Notes: generated by a model from the letters alone, not told the origin. Positions 45,264 through 54,677 are shown, counted from the stretch's first letter. The stretch: DNA of 64,000 nt from Aquimarina sp. MMG016 (GCF_018100805.1 NZ_JAGJEA010000012.1:62001-126000); one strand, 5' to 3'. Made by a program: numbers and translations.

Positions 45264-45764
45264 ATGAAATATACACCAAAAGATGGTTTTCCTTATTATT
45301 TTGATTTGGTAAAACATTCCGCATGTAAATCCCTCTTTTCTTCATTAACAACTATCACGTTTCTAAAATCAATAGAAGAGAAAAAAGCAGCATTTAGATA
45401 CGCCTCCGGAAAATGGAATATTAAACAAATTGTTGGTCACATCACAGATCACGAAAGAATTAAAATATTCCGCGCATTTTTGATGAGTAGAAAAGAAACA
45501 GTTGAACTGTGGGGTTATGACCAAGTTTCTTTAATAGAAAATAGCCGTTTTAATAAATTAACATTTGAACAAATAATCATAGATTTTGTAAATGTTAGGC
45601 ATGCTTCTGTTAGCTTTATTGATAGTTTATCCGAAGAACAATTAAAGTTAAAAGGAAAAGCAGGGCCATATGAAGTTACCCTTGAAAATTTTCTTAAATC
45701 CATTATTGGTCACGAAATACATCATATAAGCATTATTAGAGAAAGATATCTTGGGCAGAATTAG
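45264..45764 (+). CDS. DinB-family protein
   Basis: The 166-residue four-helix protein has the metal-binding histidines of the DinB/YfiT group, in NIKQIVGHITDHERI and KSIIGHEIHHISII. Members are thiol-dependent transferases (often bacillithiol or glutathione) or of unknown role. It is preceded by an ~100-base unassigned gap. Confidence 0.88.
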   Translation: MKYTPKDGFPYYFDLVKHSACKSLFSSLTTITFLKSIEEKKAAFRYASGKWNIKQIVGHITDHERIKIFRAFLMSRKETVELWGYDQVSLIENSRFNKLTFEQIIIDFVNVRHASVSFIDSLSEEQLKLKGKAGPYEVTLENFLKSIIGHEIHHISIIRERYLGQN

Positions 45765-45931
45765 AGCTGATACATATTTTCTCCACGTGTTGGATAGCAT
45801 ATTACCACCATTATGCCGAGACCTAGTATCAGTGAAGAAGAAAATTATCAATATTAGGGGTAACATTTTGCTTTCTAATGACACATACTTATAACATTAC
45901 AACCTTTTACAAAAAATACTCTTAACCAAAA

Positions 45932-46513
45932 ATGACAAATACATCTACTGCTTTTCGTATTATTTTTACTACTATTTTTTTCACTTTTTTTATTTCTAAC
46001 TTGACAAAAGCTCAACCCAGAACCGGTGAGTTTATTGATGCTTCTATAGGGTTTGGATACAGTTTTCCTTTTGACGATATAGATATCTCCGGTTCCGGTT
46101 TTTATCTACAAGGAGAATATGTATATGCTTTAACCAAATGGTTTGGTGTACGACCCTATGCAGGACTGGTTTTAACCTCAGCTGATGATGACCAAAATCT
46201 ACCCAATCAACCTGAATATAAAGTAACAGCCAATGCTTTTCTATTGGGTGGGAAAATTCGTCTGGTAGCCCCTATTCCCTGGTTTGCTCCTTATACCGAA
46301 GTTGGTATCGGTGCCTCTATTGGTTCTTTTGAAACCTTCACCCCTTTTACCAATATAAAAGAAAATGGATTACAGTGGCATATACCTTTTACTCTTGGAG
46401 TAGCCCTTGGTCCCAGACATAATTTTGACTTTGCGGTAAGCTATTATTTTCATCCATCTATAGAGCAATTCGCAGGAGGAGTAGGTTTAGGGTTATCTTT
46501 TCCGTTAAATTAA
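45932..46513 (+). CDS. outer-membrane beta-barrel protein
   Basis: The 193-residue protein has a signal peptide (IIFTTIFFTFFISNLTKAQ) and about eight amphipathic strands such as FIDASIGFGYSFPF, FYLQGEYVYALTKWF, YAGLVLTSA and GGVGLGLSFPLN with the final hydrophobic motif expected of OmpA/OmpW-like barrels. It probably forms a small eight-stranded outer-membrane barrel. It stands before another secreted protein gene with a ~95-base gap. Confidence 0.82.
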   Translation: MTNTSTAFRIIFTTIFFTFFISNLTKAQPRTGEFIDASIGFGYSFPFDDIDISGSGFYLQGEYVYALTKWFGVRPYAGLVLTSADDDQNLPNQPEYKVTANAFLLGGKIRLVAPIPWFAPYTEVGIGASIGSFETFTPFTNIKENGLQWHIPFTLGVALGPRHNFDFAVSYYFHPSIEQFAGGVGLGLSFPLN

Positions 46514-46609
46514 GAACCCAATATAAACAATCCATAAGATACTACAGAAAGATTCTCTGGCAGCAGACGGAACGGAACAATATTTGATAAAAGTTATAAA
46601 ACTAACATT

Positions 46610-47389
46610 ATGAAAAAAATATTCTTTCTTTTACTATTAACAATAGGAATCAAATCTGCTTATGCGGACTGCTCAGCAAGTGGAATGGTGTTTTTTCCTG
46701 AACAAAAAGAAATAAGTCTTAGTGCTATGTTTATTATTCAGGGTTATTCTTTTAGTGAAAAGACAATTAATAGTTTCAAAAATCGAGCAGTATACCTGGA
46801 GAGTGAGAATAAAGAATTAATCCAACTAAATCTTCTGGAAATCCTAAAAGGTCAGATGTATCTTACTCAAGCAATATTCAAGCCTTCACAACTACTAAAA
46901 CCCAACACCATTTATTTCCTGAAATATGATGAGCAAACCAAAAATGAAACCAGAGAAATGATGCGATGGAATACTGAGAAAAAAGAAAGAGAAAGAGTTT
47001 TTTGGAAAACATCAAATAAAAAAACAACTGAATTATTAAATGCCAATCTAGAAGTCAAATATCAAACTACAGAGGTAGTTCATTATGGTTGTGGTCCTTC
47101 TGCAAATGCAATTTTTGATATAAACAATAATACCACATCAGAAGTTTGGTATAAAACAGAAGTCTTAGATCTTTCTACCAATAAAAAGACAGTTTTTTAT
47201 ATCAAAGAATGGAATGAAAAACTCAATGTAGGACACGGTATGTGCGCCGGAGCATTTACCTTCAACAGAAAAGGAAAGTATAAGGTTAGGTTTACACCCA
47301 TGAACACTGACGGAAAATCCTTAAAAACCACAGGTTGGAAAACTTTTGATAGCCCATTTATGAATGATAAAAGTCCTTATGGATTTTAG
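46610..47389 (+). CDS. secreted protein of unknown function, 259 aa
   Basis: A signal peptide (IFFLLLLTIGIKSAYADC) is followed by beta-rich sequence with cysteine at the cleavage site. Mature segments such as ISLSAMFIIQGYSFSEK and KGKYKVRFTPMNTDGKS look like tandem immunoglobulin-like strands. Cysteines in ADCSAS, HYGCGPS and HGMCAGAF may form disulfides. No family is recognised. A hairpin at 47399 follows the stop. Confidence 0.7.
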   Translation: MKKIFFLLLLTIGIKSAYADCSASGMVFFPEQKEISLSAMFIIQGYSFSEKTINSFKNRAVYLESENKELIQLNLLEILKGQMYLTQAIFKPSQLLKPNTIYFLKYDEQTKNETREMMRWNTEKKERERVFWKTSNKKTTELLNANLEVKYQTTEVVHYGCGPSANAIFDINNNTTSEVWYKTEVLDLSTNKKTVFYIKEWNEKLNVGHGMCAGAFTFNRKGKYKVRFTPMNTDGKSLKTTGWKTFDSPFMNDKSPYGF

Positions 47390-47398
47390 ATAATTAAA

Positions 47399-47428
47399 AA
47401 ACGCCTCCCCAATAACACAGAAGGCGTT
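47399..47428 (+). terminator. weak terminator
   Basis: AACGCCT pairs with AGGCGTT around a long loop, 10 bases after the secreted protein stop. It has an A-run before it and little T-run after, so it may work better in the minus direction. Confidence 0.45.
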
Positions 47429-47449
47429 ACTAATTATATATAACAGGGG

Positions 47450-47642
47450 TTACTGATCAGACTCATCATCTTTGCCATTAGCAATACGGGTATTGATAAT
47501 CTGCTGGTATCTTTTGGTCAATGTACTATAAGACATAATACCGATAAATGAATAGGTCATAAAACAATCCGTAAAGGAGATACCAGACTTTAGGATACCT
47601 TTTGTACATAAAAGCTTTAGTGGTAATTAGATCCCACTGGAA
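47450..47642 (-). pseudogene. possible C-terminal gene remnant
   Basis: A minus-strand frame is open for ~63 codons and ends in KRYQQIINTRIANGKDDESD plus Q. A Met at 47560 would give a 36-residue peptide with a hydrophobic start (MTYSFIGIMSYSTL). The composition (one hydrophobic turn, then a charged tail) looks like the end of a membrane protein whose front has been lost. It could also be a short real gene. Confidence 0.3.
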
Positions 47643-47666
47643 TTCGCAACTAAAAATCAAACTAAT

Positions 47667-47674
47667 TATCTTTG
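47667..47674 (+). promoter_or_regulatory. -7 element of the AraC gene
   Basis: TATCTTTG is an exact TAnnTTTG match, 26 bases before the ATG at 47700. Confidence 0.5.
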
Positions 47675-47699
47675 AAAAAACACTTAGTTAGAACAAATA

Positions 47700-48791
47700 A
47701 TGACTACAACTTCATTGATAATTAATATTTTAATCACCTTTGGAACTTGTCAAGCATTTTTCATCGCCTATATCTTATTAAAGTCAGAAAGAACATTATT
47801 CAAGAAACTGTTTGCCACTCTTTTAATTATTGAGGGAATAACTCTTTTTGAACGCCTATTAGTAGAGACAGAATTAATTAATTCTATCCCTCATATATTA
47901 GGAATAAGCCATCCTATCAGTTTTTTAAAACCTCCATTAATGCTATTTATGGCATTAGCCATAACTATTCAGCATTATAGATTATCAAAAAAAAGCTACT
48001 TACATTTTATCGTATTTATTTTAATGCTGTTTTTAAACCTTCCTTTTTATTTCTTGAGCGGAGCGGAAAAATTAGAAACAGTAGCGGGTTTTATGTCAAA
48101 AATTCCCTCTTATCAAAGTTTTGAGTTTTATTTCATCCTCAGTTTTTTTGCTTACATCGGTGTTTACATCTTTTTTAGTATCAAAAAATTACAGCAGTTT
48201 AAAAATCAAGTGACCAATAATGTTTTGGTAAATTGGTATTACACCGTACTGATGGGTTATTCTGCATTTTTGGTTTTGCATCTTATATATTTTACCATTC
48301 AACCCATAGGGCAATACAATTTTGCCTTGGTTAATCAAATTAGTATGCTGATAATGACTTTTATTATTCAGTCTGTGGCATATAAACTAATTGATAAATC
48401 AGTCATCTTTAATAGTAAACCTCCAAATTTGGATGATTTGGAAAAAAGAAGAAAGGATGAAAAATTGATTATTAACAAATTCGAGACTGACAAAATTTAT
48501 TTAGACGATAATCTTAGCCTTAAAACATTTTCTAAATCAGTTTTGCTTCCTCCGGCTTACGTATCTGAAATTATCAATCAAAAATTTAATTGTTCTTTTA
48601 AGAAGTTGGTCAATCAATATAGATTAAATGAAGCAAAAAAAATCGTACAAAAAAATAAGGATAGTAAACTAAAGCTCATTGATATTGCTTTTGAATCCGG
48701 CTTTAATAACAAGGTTTCATTTTACAGAGCGTTTAAAGAATTTGAGGGGATTTCTCCTTCAGAATATCTCGAAAAGATAAGGAACAGCTAA
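47700..48791 (+). CDS. membrane-anchored AraC-family transcriptional regulator
   Basis: About seven hydrophobic helices fill residues 1-235, and an AraC-type DNA-binding domain fills the last ~100, with LKTFSKSVLLPPAYVSEIIN, IDIAFESGFNNKVSFYRAFK and SPSEYL. It has the same architecture as the regulator at 5242. The following SRPBCC gene on the same strand, 94 bases away, may be its target, but this is inferred from position only. Confidence 0.88.
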   Translation: MTTTSLIINILITFGTCQAFFIAYILLKSERTLFKKLFATLLIIEGITLFERLLVETELINSIPHILGISHPISFLKPPLMLFMALAITIQHYRLSKKSYLHFIVFILMLFLNLPFYFLSGAEKLETVAGFMSKIPSYQSFEFYFILSFFAYIGVYIFFSIKKLQQFKNQVTNNVLVNWYYTVLMGYSAFLVLHLIYFTIQPIGQYNFALVNQISMLIMTFIIQSVAYKLIDKSVIFNSKPPNLDDLEKRRKDEKLIINKFETDKIYLDDNLSLKTFSKSVLLPPAYVSEIINQKFNCSFKKLVNQYRLNEAKKIVQKNKDSKLKLIDIAFESGFNNKVSFYRAFKEFEGISPSEYLEKIRNS

Positions 48792-48885
48792 ATCCTGAAA
48801 AAAAAAGTGGTTACAAAACGGTTTTGTAACCGCAATGAAAATTTATCTTTTTAACTATGCCTTAATAAATTAAACACATAGCATT

Positions 48886-49326
48886 ATGAAGTACCAGGGC
48901 TCAGTCATTATTGATAGATCAAGAGAGATTGTAACAGCTTTATTTATGAACTCGGATTACAACAAAGAATATCAGGATGGATTTATAAAAAAAGAGCTGA
49001 TTAGTGGTGTTGCAGGTCAAAACGGAGCAAAATCCAAAATGTATTACAAGTATGGGAAACGTGATATGATCTTAACCGAGATAATTACCAAAAATAACCT
49101 TCCAGATTCATTTGAAGCCAGTTATTATCATAAGCATATGGACAACACTATGAAATGCACGTTTATCCAAATTAGTGAAAACCAAACCCGATATGAATAC
49201 GAATATGAATACATCAGAATGAATTGGGTTTTGCCGAAACTAATGGCTATCCTATTCCCAAGTATTTATCGAAAGCAAGGAGAAAAATGGATGCAACAGT
49301 TTAAAACATTTGTCGAAAAACAGTAG
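48886..49326 (+). CDS. SRPBCC-family protein
   Basis: The 146-residue protein fits the START/Bet v 1-like helix-grip fold: N-terminal IDRSREIVTALFMNSD, central strands FEASYYHKHMD and a C-terminal helix WMQQFKTFVEKQ. These proteins bind hydrophobic ligands or act as polyketide cyclase-like enzymes. Ligand unknown. Confidence 0.75.
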   Translation: MKYQGSVIIDRSREIVTALFMNSDYNKEYQDGFIKKELISGVAGQNGAKSKMYYKYGKRDMILTEIITKNNLPDSFEASYYHKHMDNTMKCTFIQISENQTRYEYEYEYIRMNWVLPKLMAILFPSIYRKQGEKWMQQFKTFVEKQ

Positions 49327-49472
49327 GTTTCTCCTGGGTAAGCTATAGGAATATGTTTTCAAACTTTAAACATTTATTGGCGAGGCTTACCTCAAGGTAT
49401 TTACCATTTAGAAAATAAAGTGTAAATTACCCCGTTTTACAAATATAAAACAAAGGGGAAATATCACACATC

Positions 49473-49694
49473 ATGACTATAGAAGAAGACGAGCGCTACT
49501 ATAGCTACATTATAGCTGTTCTAAAAACACTACACATCCAGAGCGACAGGTTTTTTGCATCCGTTGCTCGCAGAGAACCTTATGAAAGTACAATCTATCA
49601 ATGGATTACTCGACTATATCATAAAGGAAAATCTAACGAAGAAACCATACAACACCTCTATCGGATGGGACGACAACTAATGATCAAAAGGTAA
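49473..49694 (+). CDS. small hypothetical protein, 73 aa
   Basis: The frame is a short, charged, mainly helical protein (IIAVLKTLHIQSDRFFA; STIYQWITRLYHKGKSNEETI). It may be a DNA- or protein-binding helix bundle. No family is recognised. It lies just after the REP-like GAGGCTTACCTC block at ~49377 and is followed by a longer hypothetical gene on the same strand after 32 bases. Confidence 0.55.
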   Translation: MTIEEDERYYSYIIAVLKTLHIQSDRFFASVARREPYESTIYQWITRLYHKGKSNEETIQHLYRMGRQLMIKR

Positions 49695-49726
49695 TAATAT
49701 ACACAGTAGTAGTAATATGAAAAAGA

Positions 49727-50419
49727 ATGATTGAACTTAACTTTAAAAAAGGAGAAGAGTGGTATCTAGAAGAACGGTTTGAAAAAATCAAAGAATTTAG
49801 AGAAACTGGTACTTATTCAATGGCTAAAACTGTAGACTCTGATGGAATTATAGGAATTCATATTGAAGAATATGATTTTGAAAAACCGCAAGAGTTTCAA
49901 AAAAAAGCTTTAGAATATTTCAATAACAATCAGACCGATGTATTAAATGCTCTTTGTCTAGGTATAATCGAATATTATCCAAAACTGATGAAAGTTTATG
50001 ATATAACTGAATTTGATGAAGAGTTTGGGTTTCCCAAAATTCAAAATATTGATGATGTCAAAAAAGTAATTGGAATAGGTAATATTCACATCTTAGATGA
50101 TAAAAAAGATGAATTAAGCTATGTTGGATTTGAATGCGGTTGTCCATGGGATGAAGAACATGGTTTAGGAATAATAATGCATAAAGAAAGAGTTATTGAT
50201 GTTGGTGCTGCCGATATAGCTTTTTCTGGTTCTAAAGAATTAAGAAAAGACAATGGAACTTATACTGAAGAAGAGCGACTTGAAGATGAAAAGTGGGAGA
50301 AACAGATTGCTGAGAATATTGCTAAATACAAAAAAGAGCAAGAAGAAACAAAATTAAGAGAAGTTGAGAACAAAAAGAGAAAATTAAATAAAAAATGGTG
50401 GCAATTTTGGACAAAATAA
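49727..50419 (+). CDS. hypothetical protein with DUF6985-like domain
   Basis: The 230-residue soluble protein has an N-terminal ~165 residues like the DUF6985 group: LEYFNNNQTDVLNALCLGIIEYYP, then VIGIGNIHILDDKKDELSYVGFECGCPWDEEHGLGIIMH. It ends with a long charged helix and a WWQFWTK tail. Relatives occur with immunity or effector genes, but no toxin is adjacent here. Function unknown. Confidence 0.7.
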   Translation: MIELNFKKGEEWYLEERFEKIKEFRETGTYSMAKTVDSDGIIGIHIEEYDFEKPQEFQKKALEYFNNNQTDVLNALCLGIIEYYPKLMKVYDITEFDEEFGFPKIQNIDDVKKVIGIGNIHILDDKKDELSYVGFECGCPWDEEHGLGIIMHKERVIDVGAADIAFSGSKELRKDNGTYTEEERLEDEKWEKQIAENIAKYKKEQEETKLREVENKKRKLNKKWWQFWTK

Positions 50420-50469
50420 AGTCCCGTTCCCTGATTTCAATGGTAAAACCCGATTCCTCGGATATGATA

Positions 50470-50490
50470 GCGCGGAAATGTTTTCCGTGC
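50470..50490. repeat. REP-like palindrome
   Basis: GCGCGGAAA and TTTCCGTGC form an inverted repeat with a short centre. The GCGCGGA...TCCGTGC layout is a widespread REP-type element of Bacteroidota, often near transposases. No transposase is visible here. Confidence 0.5.
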
Positions 50491-50614
50491 CACGAATAAG
50501 TGTGTTGTACCTTAAAAACAGTATAGTTAAATAATGTAAAGAGATTGTTACTAAAATGACAGCCACCGCTCTCCGAAGAGTGATGCTCTGCGAATGTCTG
50601 TGACTTCGTAGCGG

Positions 50615-50632
50615 TATGAGTAAAAAATAAAT
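50615..50632. repeat. 18-bp dispersed repeat, copy 1
   Basis: TATGAGTAAAAAATAAAT is found again, base for base, at 55094-55111. Both copies lie in gene-poor DNA next to terminator hairpins. Confidence 0.55.
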
Positions 50633-50638
50633 ACTAAG

Positions 50639-50698
50639 AACCAGTTACATTGATTTGTAGCTGGTTTTTCAAATTTTCTACGGAAAATTTGAAAAAAA
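50639..50698 (+). terminator. double terminator
   Basis: AACCAGTTAC pairs with GTAGCTGGTT (one G-U pair) before a T-run. Directly after it TTTTTCAAATTTTC pairs perfectly with GAAAATTTGAAAAA around TACG. The first is a good terminator for plus-strand transcripts; the second may act on the minus strand. Confidence 0.65.
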
Positions 50699-50853
50699 TA
50701 TTAGATATTTAAGATATAGAACACAATCGTCGGCTATCGAGAATATCTCGCTCGTTACAATACAAATATCTCGTCCTAAAAAAGTTTACTCCAGAATTTT
50801 AAAAACATTTTCTACCTTACTTACTTTATCAATAATATAGCGTACTACACCCT

Positions 50854-51417
50854 ATGGAATTATCAGAATTTATACTAAACAATGTGCCGTTAGAAAAACA
50901 GGATGCTATAGCAATCAACAATGCTTTTCACCCTGTAACACTAAAAAAGGGAGAATTTCTATTGCAGCCCAAAGAAATAAGTGATGATTACCTGTACTTG
51001 CAAAAAGGGTTGATGCGTACCTTTTTGTATGATTTGAATGGAGATGAAGTCACTATAGATTTTTTTGTGGAAAACACAATTGTCTTTGAAGTTACGTCTT
51101 TCTTTAACCGTGTACCGGCTGAAGCTTATATACAAGCTGTGACCGATTGCGAAGGGCTCAGGATTTCTTATCAGGAGTTAAACCGGCTGTTTCACGGCAA
51201 GCCGGCATTTAGAGATTTTGGAAGAGCTATGCTGGTTAAAAAATTTATTGCCTCCCAAAAGCGAAATTATGCTATGATCAACCAAACGGCAGAAAAACGA
51301 TATCAAAATTTAATACAGACCAAACCCCAGATCATACAATATGCTCCCTTAAAAAATATAGCTTCTTATTTAGGTATTACCGATAGTACCTTAAGCAGAC
51401 TACGAAGAAAAAGATGA
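50854..51417 (+). CDS. Crp/Fnr-family transcriptional regulator
   Basis: The 187-residue regulator has a cyclic-nucleotide-binding-like barrel (LKKGEFLLQPKEISDDYLYLQKGLMRTFL) and a short C-terminal helix-turn-helix (IASYLGITDSTLSRLRRKR). It lacks the cysteines of Fnr, so it is not an oxygen sensor of that sort. The ligand is unknown. The next gene is a membrane protein on the same strand, 93 bases away. Confidence 0.9.
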   Translation: MELSEFILNNVPLEKQDAIAINNAFHPVTLKKGEFLLQPKEISDDYLYLQKGLMRTFLYDLNGDEVTIDFFVENTIVFEVTSFFNRVPAEAYIQAVTDCEGLRISYQELNRLFHGKPAFRDFGRAMLVKKFIASQKRNYAMINQTAEKRYQNLIQTKPQIIQYAPLKNIASYLGITDSTLSRLRRKR

Positions 51418-51510
51418 TGGAATACCATTTATCCTTTGATTTCTTGCCATTTGTCAAGTTGGTTTCGGCTATAGATTCCGAATTTTGTAATAGCTATAAC
51501 ATAATTTGAC

Positions 51511-52164
51511 ATGGAAATACAGATCAACGTTGCGTATATAACCATCTTATTAACAACGCTACTCACCGTATGGTTTTTCTACAAAGCCACAAAAAACAAA
51601 AAAATAAGTATCGGGATTCTAATATGGATGGTGATTACCGGAGTATTAGCTTTTATAGGATTTTATCAAAATACAGATGCAAGTCCTCCCAGGTTTATTT
51701 TTCTATTGGGCCCGGGATTACTTTTGGTGCTGGTGGTTACTTTAGTAAAAAAGTACAATACATTTATAAATGATTTGGATCTTAAATGGCTAACTGTATT
51801 ACATATTGTTAGAATTCCTGTCGAAATTGTACTTTACCTGGTTTTTTTGGATGGCTTGGTTCCTGTATTGATGACCTTCGAAGGATGGAATCTGGATATT
51901 ATCTCTGGTATTACTGCTCCGATTGCTTATTTCTTCATTAAGAACAAACGCAGAACATGGTTACTAATATGGAATTTTCTTTGTTTGGGACTTCTAATCA
52001 ATATACTAACCATAGCAGTACTAAGTGCGCAAACACCATTTCAGCAATTAGCATTTGATCAGCCTAATATTGGGGTTGCTTATTTTCCGTTCGTTTGGTT
52101 ACCGGCCGTTATCGTTCCGATAGTACTATTCTCTCATATAACGAGTATCAAAAAATTACTGTGA
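51511..52164 (+). CDS. integral membrane protein of unknown function
   Basis: The 217-residue protein has about six membrane helices (ITILLTTLLTVWFFY, ILIWMVITGVLAFIGF, FIFLLGPGLLLVLVVTLV, VPIVLFSHITSI among them). No family is named with confidence. It may be cotranscribed with the Crp-type regulator upstream. Confidence 0.72.
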   Translation: MEIQINVAYITILLTTLLTVWFFYKATKNKKISIGILIWMVITGVLAFIGFYQNTDASPPRFIFLLGPGLLLVLVVTLVKKYNTFINDLDLKWLTVLHIVRIPVEIVLYLVFLDGLVPVLMTFEGWNLDIISGITAPIAYFFIKNKRRTWLLIWNFLCLGLLINILTIAVLSAQTPFQQLAFDQPNIGVAYFPFVWLPAVIVPIVLFSHITSIKKLL

Positions 52165-52266
52165 TAGTTTTTTAGGAATCTCTATTCATTTCAAAAAAAA
52201 ATTCACCGTGGTGTAACAATTTTTGATCTTTTGCATCAAAGGGTAAAATCAAAAACATAAAACATC

Positions 52267-53106
52267 ATGAAAAATTTAAAAATCACCTTCGTTTTATTAT
52301 TAATGGTAAGTTTCTGTTTTGCGCAGTCTTCGGCAATTAAAGTAGAAGTTTCGGGAGCAGGAAATCCAATACTATTCTTACCCGGTTTTACGAATCCCGG
52401 ATCTATCTGGAATGAAACTATAGAGAATTTAGAGCAAAAAGGAGAACATCACTTGGTATCTTATGCTGGATTCAATGGCAATACTCCAATTGCGATGCCC
52501 TGGTATGATACTATTAAAAAAGAATTGATCGCTTATATAAAAGATAAAAAACTTAATAATGTAAACATCATTAGCCATAGCATGGGTGGTAACCTGGCGG
52601 TAGATATTGCTGCTGCTCTACCGGATACTATAACCGCTATGATACTGGTGGATTCTATACCTTGTATGAGAGCACTCATGATGCCGGGAGTACCTGTAAG
52701 TCAGATACAATACGACAGCCCGTATAATCAACAAATGCTGGATATGAGTGAAGAACAATTTAAACAAAGTGTTTCTTTTATGGCTCAGAATATGACCAAT
52801 GATAAAGATAAGGTAGCAATACTGCTAAACTGGATGCTGGAAGCTGATCGCAAAACGTATGTGTATGGATATACAGACTTATTAAAACTGGATCTTAGAA
52901 ATGTATTAGACAAGGTAAAAGCAAAAACATTGATTCTAGGGGCATCATTTCCTACGTTAGAAATGGCCAAAGGTAATTTTGAAAAGCAATATGCTTCGTT
53001 ATCTCAAAAAACCATCGAAATGGTACCGGATAGCAAACACTTTATTATGTTTGATCAACCAGAACTATTTTATCAAAAAGTAAATACTTTTTTAGCCAAT
53101 GACTAA
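52267..53106 (+). CDS. secreted alpha/beta hydrolase
   Basis: The 279-residue protein begins with a signal peptide (ITFVLLLMVSFCFAQ), so it acts in the periplasm. The alpha/beta hydrolase fold is shown by the nucleophile elbow SHSMGGN, the LVDSIP strand and the C-terminal KHFIMFDQP histidine. Its substrate is unknown; esterase or peptide-type hydrolase are possible. It overlaps the sigma factor gene by 8 bases. Confidence 0.88.
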   Translation: MKNLKITFVLLLMVSFCFAQSSAIKVEVSGAGNPILFLPGFTNPGSIWNETIENLEQKGEHHLVSYAGFNGNTPIAMPWYDTIKKELIAYIKDKKLNNVNIISHSMGGNLAVDIAAALPDTITAMILVDSIPCMRALMMPGVPVSQIQYDSPYNQQMLDMSEEQFKQSVSFMAQNMTNDKDKVAILLNWMLEADRKTYVYGYTDLLKLDLRNVLDKVKAKTLILGASFPTLEMAKGNFEKQYASLSQKTIEMVPDSKHFIMFDQPELFYQKVNTFLAND

Positions 53107-53590
53107 GAAGAACCAACAACAATTCGAGCAGCTATATCAACAATGCTTCGCGATGGTTTTGCAGATGTGCTTAGGATATGTAAAAGGAGATCATGATCAG
53201 GCAAATGATCTTTCGCAAGAAGTTTTTATAAATATCTGGAACGCTCTGGAAAAGTTTAGAGGAGACTCTGCGCATAAAACCTGGGTCTATAGAATAACAG
53301 TAAATACTTGTTTACAATATCTGCGAAAAGAGAAGAAAAAAAATAAACTGGGAATTGATCAGGTGGTGAATACATTAACTATGGAGGAGACTGGTGTCAA
53401 TGATCAAAATAATGCATTATATGGTGCCATAGGACAACTGGCAGAATTAGATAGGTTGATTATAATGATGGTATTGGATGGACAAGAATATGATGATATC
53501 GCTGAAGTAATGGGTATCCAACCTACCAACCTGAGAGTTAAGATACACAGAATCAAAAAACGATTAAAAAAAATATTAGAAAATGAATAA
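53099..53590 (+). CDS. RNA polymerase sigma factor, ECF type
   Basis: The 163-residue protein has region 2 (DHDQANDLSQEVFINIWNALEKFRGDSAHKTWVYRI) split over two parts and region 4 (YDDIAEVMGIQPTNLRVKIHRIKKRL). It starts inside the end of the hydrolase gene and overlaps the following membrane protein by 8 bases, so the three form a tightly coupled operon. Confidence 0.92.
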   Translation: MTKKNQQQFEQLYQQCFAMVLQMCLGYVKGDHDQANDLSQEVFINIWNALEKFRGDSAHKTWVYRITVNTCLQYLRKEKKKNKLGIDQVVNTLTMEETGVNDQNNALYGAIGQLAELDRLIIMMVLDGQEYDDIAEVMGIQPTNLRVKIHRIKKRLKKILENE

Positions 53591-54185
53591 TGAATTCGAA
53601 AAGTTGCAAGGGTTATGGCAACAAAATAGAAAGGATATCGAGAACAGTCCTCTCGATCTTGATAAAGCGATAGCTGATATCAATACAAAAAAGAGGTTCA
53701 GTACTAAGTTTCATTATGGAAACATCATCGTATTATCACTATTAGTAGTCATGCTAATTGCATTTTTCTATTTCTTAGCTCCTGTACAAGAAATTTTAAG
53801 TAGAATTGGTGTAGGGCTGATGATCGGCGGAATAGTAGTGCGAATACTCATAGAAGCTATTAGTGTTTCCAAAGCTAAAAAGATTGATATGGTCGACAAT
53901 GCCATAAAAAATACAGAGGATACTATTGCTTTTCACGACTATAGGAAAAGGATTCATGGGCCTGTTACAATTGTTATCATTATACTGTATAGCATAGGGT
54001 TTTATATGATCTCTCCGGAGTTTAGTAAGTATTTTGATACTTGGCAAATGATTCTAATGGATGTTTCGTATATTTTTATAGCGATTATCTTGATTTTCTT
54101 TATAAGAAAAAGCGTCATAAAAGAGATGAAGACCCTTTCAGAAATTATTGAACTCAAAAAAGAAATGATAAAGGAAGAAGTCTAA
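53583..54185 (+). CDS. membrane protein, likely anti-sigma partner
   Basis: The 200-residue protein has an N-terminal cytosolic ~40 residues (FEKLQGLWQQNRKDIENSPLD) of the kind found in flavobacterial sigma partners, then four membrane helices (NIIVLSLLVVMLIAFFYFL; GVGLMIGGIVVRILIEAI; VTIVIIILYSIGFYMI; VSYIFIAIILIFFI). Its start overlaps the sigma gene by 8 bases. A role as anti-sigma factor is inferred from this coupling. Confidence 0.78.
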   Translation: MNNEFEKLQGLWQQNRKDIENSPLDLDKAIADINTKKRFSTKFHYGNIIVLSLLVVMLIAFFYFLAPVQEILSRIGVGLMIGGIVVRILIEAISVSKAKKIDMVDNAIKNTEDTIAFHDYRKRIHGPVTIVIIILYSIGFYMISPEFSKYFDTWQMILMDVSYIFIAIILIFFIRKSVIKEMKTLSEIIELKKEMIKEEV

Positions 54186-54347
54186 TATATTAATCTGCTA
54201 TCCATGTGATCAATCACTTTACCATAACTAATAATTGAAACCCACTCGATAATGGTATATTGCAACCGCTACCTTAATGGAATGTGATGGTGAGAAGATT
54301 TTGCAGTACAACGCAGCTTAGACAAAACCCAGAGATAACAAATAACA

Positions 54348-54677
54348 ATGAATAAAGAACTTAAAGAGCAACTACTGTTATTTTATCAAAAATGTGATTC
54401 ATTTAAAGGGAAGACAGTCTATATAAAAGAGTATATCTCAACACATAAAGATAATTTTGATAGACATTTCACAACCTTTTCTGAATTAAAGTTTAAGCTT
54501 AATAATTTTGGAGTGCGATTGAGCGGAGGAAGAGTCTTTTTTATGGCAGATGAACAAATGTATGAGATCGGTGGAGATATAATTATAGCAATAAAAAGTA
54601 AAGAAAATAATGAGTTTGAATTAATGGAGAAATATAGTGAAACAGTGTATAGAAAATCAATCCTAAAATTTGAATAA
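54348..54677 (+). CDS. small hypothetical protein, 109 aa
   Basis: The protein is soluble and mixed in structure: a lysine-rich N-terminal helix (ELKEQLLLFYQKCDSFKGKTVYIKE split), then FKLNNFGVRLSGGRVFFMADE strands. I recognise no family. It lies ~110 bases before the double-glycine leader peptide on the same strand; the gap holds no terminator, so cotranscription is possible. Confidence 0.55.
   Translation: MNKELKEQLLLFYQKCDSFKGKTVYIKEYISTHKDNFDRHFTTFSELKFKLNNFGVRLSGGRVFFMADEQMYEIGGDIIIAIKSKENNEFELMEKYSETVYRKSILKFE

Larger units (their letters stand above)
50420..50853. other. repeat-rich intergenic region
   Basis: No intact gene is seen. A short plus-strand frame (PFPDFNGKTRFLGYDSAEMF) reaches past the end of the upstream gene in another frame and looks like the fossil of a gene tail. 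The remainder holds a REP-like hairpin, a repeat shared with 55094 and a double terminator. Confidence 0.45.

Noticed and set aside
50384..50566. Minus-strand 60-residue frame at a repeat
   Set aside because: It covers the REP-like palindrome and the end of a real gene and has no protein-like features.
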